12,259 nucleotides of DNA, taken from NCBI GenBank assembly GCA_036382695.1, contig DASVHF010000027.1, positions 1 through 12,259 on the forward strand, given 5' to 3'. The notes below the pieces were generated by a model that ran no database searches, had not been told where the DNA came from, and worked only from the letters and a program-made list of their open reading frames with translations. Below, piece after piece: positions 11,276-12,259 of the stretch. Each line of letters begins with the position of its first letter. The stretch's first letter is position 1. Source of the stretch: DASVHF01 sp036382695. Lineage in GTDB: Bacteria > Patescibacteriota > Microgenomatia > Woykebacterales > RBG-16-39-9b. The translations under genes and the position numbers were made by a program.

Positions 11276-12259
11276 ATGGCGAAACATGATTACTATGAAA
11301 TATTAGGAGTGTCTAAGGCTGCATCAGCGGATGAAATAAAAAGTGCTTATCGGAAAAAAGCACGAGCGCACCATCCGGATGTGGACAAATCTGACGGGGC
11401 GGAAGCGCGTTTTAAAGAAATCAACGAAGCCTATCAGGTTTTGTCAGACCCTCAAAAAAGGGAGGCTTTTGATCGGTTTGGTCACGCCGCGTTTCAGACC
11501 GGTGGGGCTGGGGCGCCGAGCGGATTTAGTTATCAGTACGGTCCTGGTGTAGATTTTAATTTTGATTTCGGTGGTTTCCAAGATCCCTTTGAAATCTTCG
11601 AACAATTTTTTGGATTTAGGTCTCCTTTTGGCGGAACTGCGCGACGAGGGCCACGCAGTGGGGCAGCCCTTCATTATGAAATAATTATTCCGTTTGAGCA
11701 GGCTGCATTCGGAGTAGAGAAAAAAATTGAGCTTACGCGGACCGAGACTTGTCCCGAATGTGCTGGGGGCGGCGGTGAAAAAGGGACTAAAAAAACCACT
11801 TGTTCTACTTGTAGGGGAAACGGCCGGGTGCAGCAAGCAACGCAATCAATCTTTGGCAATATAATTACAGCTCGTACTTGCCCAACTTGTGGTGGTGAGG
11901 GTGAAGGGATTGAAAAAAAGTGTCGAAAATGCAAAGGTAGTGGCCGCGTCAAAGCTATTAATGAACAAAAAATCAGGATTCCGGCCGGGGTAGACGATGG
12001 CGATACGATTAGATTTAGAGGTCTTGGTGAAGCTGGAGAGCGCGGCGGTGGCTACGGTGATCTTTACCTTTCCATTCGTGTACTTCCCCACAAAGAATTC
12101 AAACGGCGCGGTTATGACACCTACTATGAACAGCCGATTTCATTTTCCCAAGCAGCACTTGGCGACGCCGTCGAGGTTCCTACGCTGGATGGTGGTGTCA
12201 AACTAAAGGTCCCTGAAGGTACACAAACAGGAACAGAATTTCGTTTGAAAGAAAGGGGA
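11276..12259 (+). CDS. dnaJ: Co-chaperone DnaJ (Hsp40), 3' end outside window
   Basis: The first 328 residues of a class I DnaJ; perhaps 35-50 remain beyond the edge. The J domain (1-70) has the H-P-D triad at 33-35 that stimulates DnaK ATPase. The Gly/Phe linker (about 75-125) is rich in G, F and D. The zinc-binding domain has four C-x-x-C pairs: C159/C162, C176/C179, C202/C205 and C216/C219, each followed by the G-x-G type spacing. The C-terminal substrate domains include I-P-A-G-V-D-D-G-D (235-243) and V-P-T-L-D-G (301-306). AGGAG six bases before the ATG fixes the start. In most relatives dnaJ directly follows dnaK; here 2.5 kb separates them, and repeat B2 forms its upstream region. Confidence 0.97.
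   Translation, partial: MAKHDYYEILGVSKAASADEIKSAYRKKARAHHPDVDKSDGAEARFKEINEAYQVLSDPQKREAFDRFGHAAFQTGGAGAPSGFSYQYGPGVDFNFDFGGFQDPFEIFEQFFGFRSPFGGTARRGPRSGAALHYEIIIPFEQAAFGVEKKIELTRTETCPECAGGGGEKGTKKTTCSTCRGNGRVQQATQSIFGNIITARTCPTCGGEGEGIEKKCRKCKGSGRVKAINEQKIRIPAGVDDGDTIRFRGLGEAGERGGGYGDLYLSIRVLPHKEFKRRGYDTYYEQPISFSQAALGDAVEVPTLDGGVKLKVPEGTQTGTEFRLKERG

Noticed and set aside
11444..11845. 133-residue open frame on the minus strand
   Set aside because: Entirely antisense to the well-supported dnaJ; Pro/Ser/Arg-rich as expected of a shadow frame.

Overview
The window reads as a chromosomal segment of a small-genome bacterium, most likely of the Candidate Phyla Radiation / Patescibacteria (Microgenomates-like). 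The inference rests on the compact housekeeping genes, a shortened HrcA, AT-rich composition, several genes with almost no 5' leader, and an antitoxin tail of a kind I associate with this group. No 16S gene is present, so the assignment is tentative. TGA ends murJ and the antitoxin gene, so the code is standard, not the UGA=Gly code.

Layout. (1) 1-1269, minus strand: rpsT, then pilN and a pilO-like gene (cut by the window edge) for the inner-membrane part of a type IV pilus. (2) 1330-4925, plus strand: murJ and lepA, overlapping by ATGA. lepA carries an in-frame insertion of about 40 codons built of inverted repeats. The rpsT and murJ promoters face away from each other and are interleaved. 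(3) 4927-5136, minus: a small membrane protein whose promoter shares its -35 region with the divergent heat-shock promoter. (4) 5170-8747, plus: the chaperone operon hrcA, grpE, an 82-residue membrane protein, dnaK. Its promoter holds a compact palindrome resembling CIRCE without the usual spacer. (5) 8748-11275: an accessory region between dnaK and dnaJ. (6) 11276 to the end: dnaJ, cut by the window edge after residue 328.

The accessory region is the most unusual part. Two different repeats, A (about 37 bp) and B (about 120-160 bp, an imperfect palindrome with a variable centre), each occur twice in the same orientation and order: A1 - cargo 1 - B1 - A2 - cargo 2 - B2. Cargo 1 is an unrecognised 250-residue acidic/coiled-coil protein. 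Cargo 2 is a ribbon-helix-helix antitoxin with a PIN-domain toxin, plus a convergent small gene that is readable only if a seven-A run is shifted. This looks like two cassettes with shared ends and different contents placed inside the dnaK-dnaJ locus.

How the genes work together: HrcA represses the chaperone operon. DnaK, GrpE and DnaJ form the Hsp70 folding machine. MurJ supplies cell-wall precursor, LepA and S20 serve the ribosome, and PilN/PilO belong to the pilus. The toxin-antitoxin pair is probably self-regulated through three TGTATA heptad repeats over its promoter.
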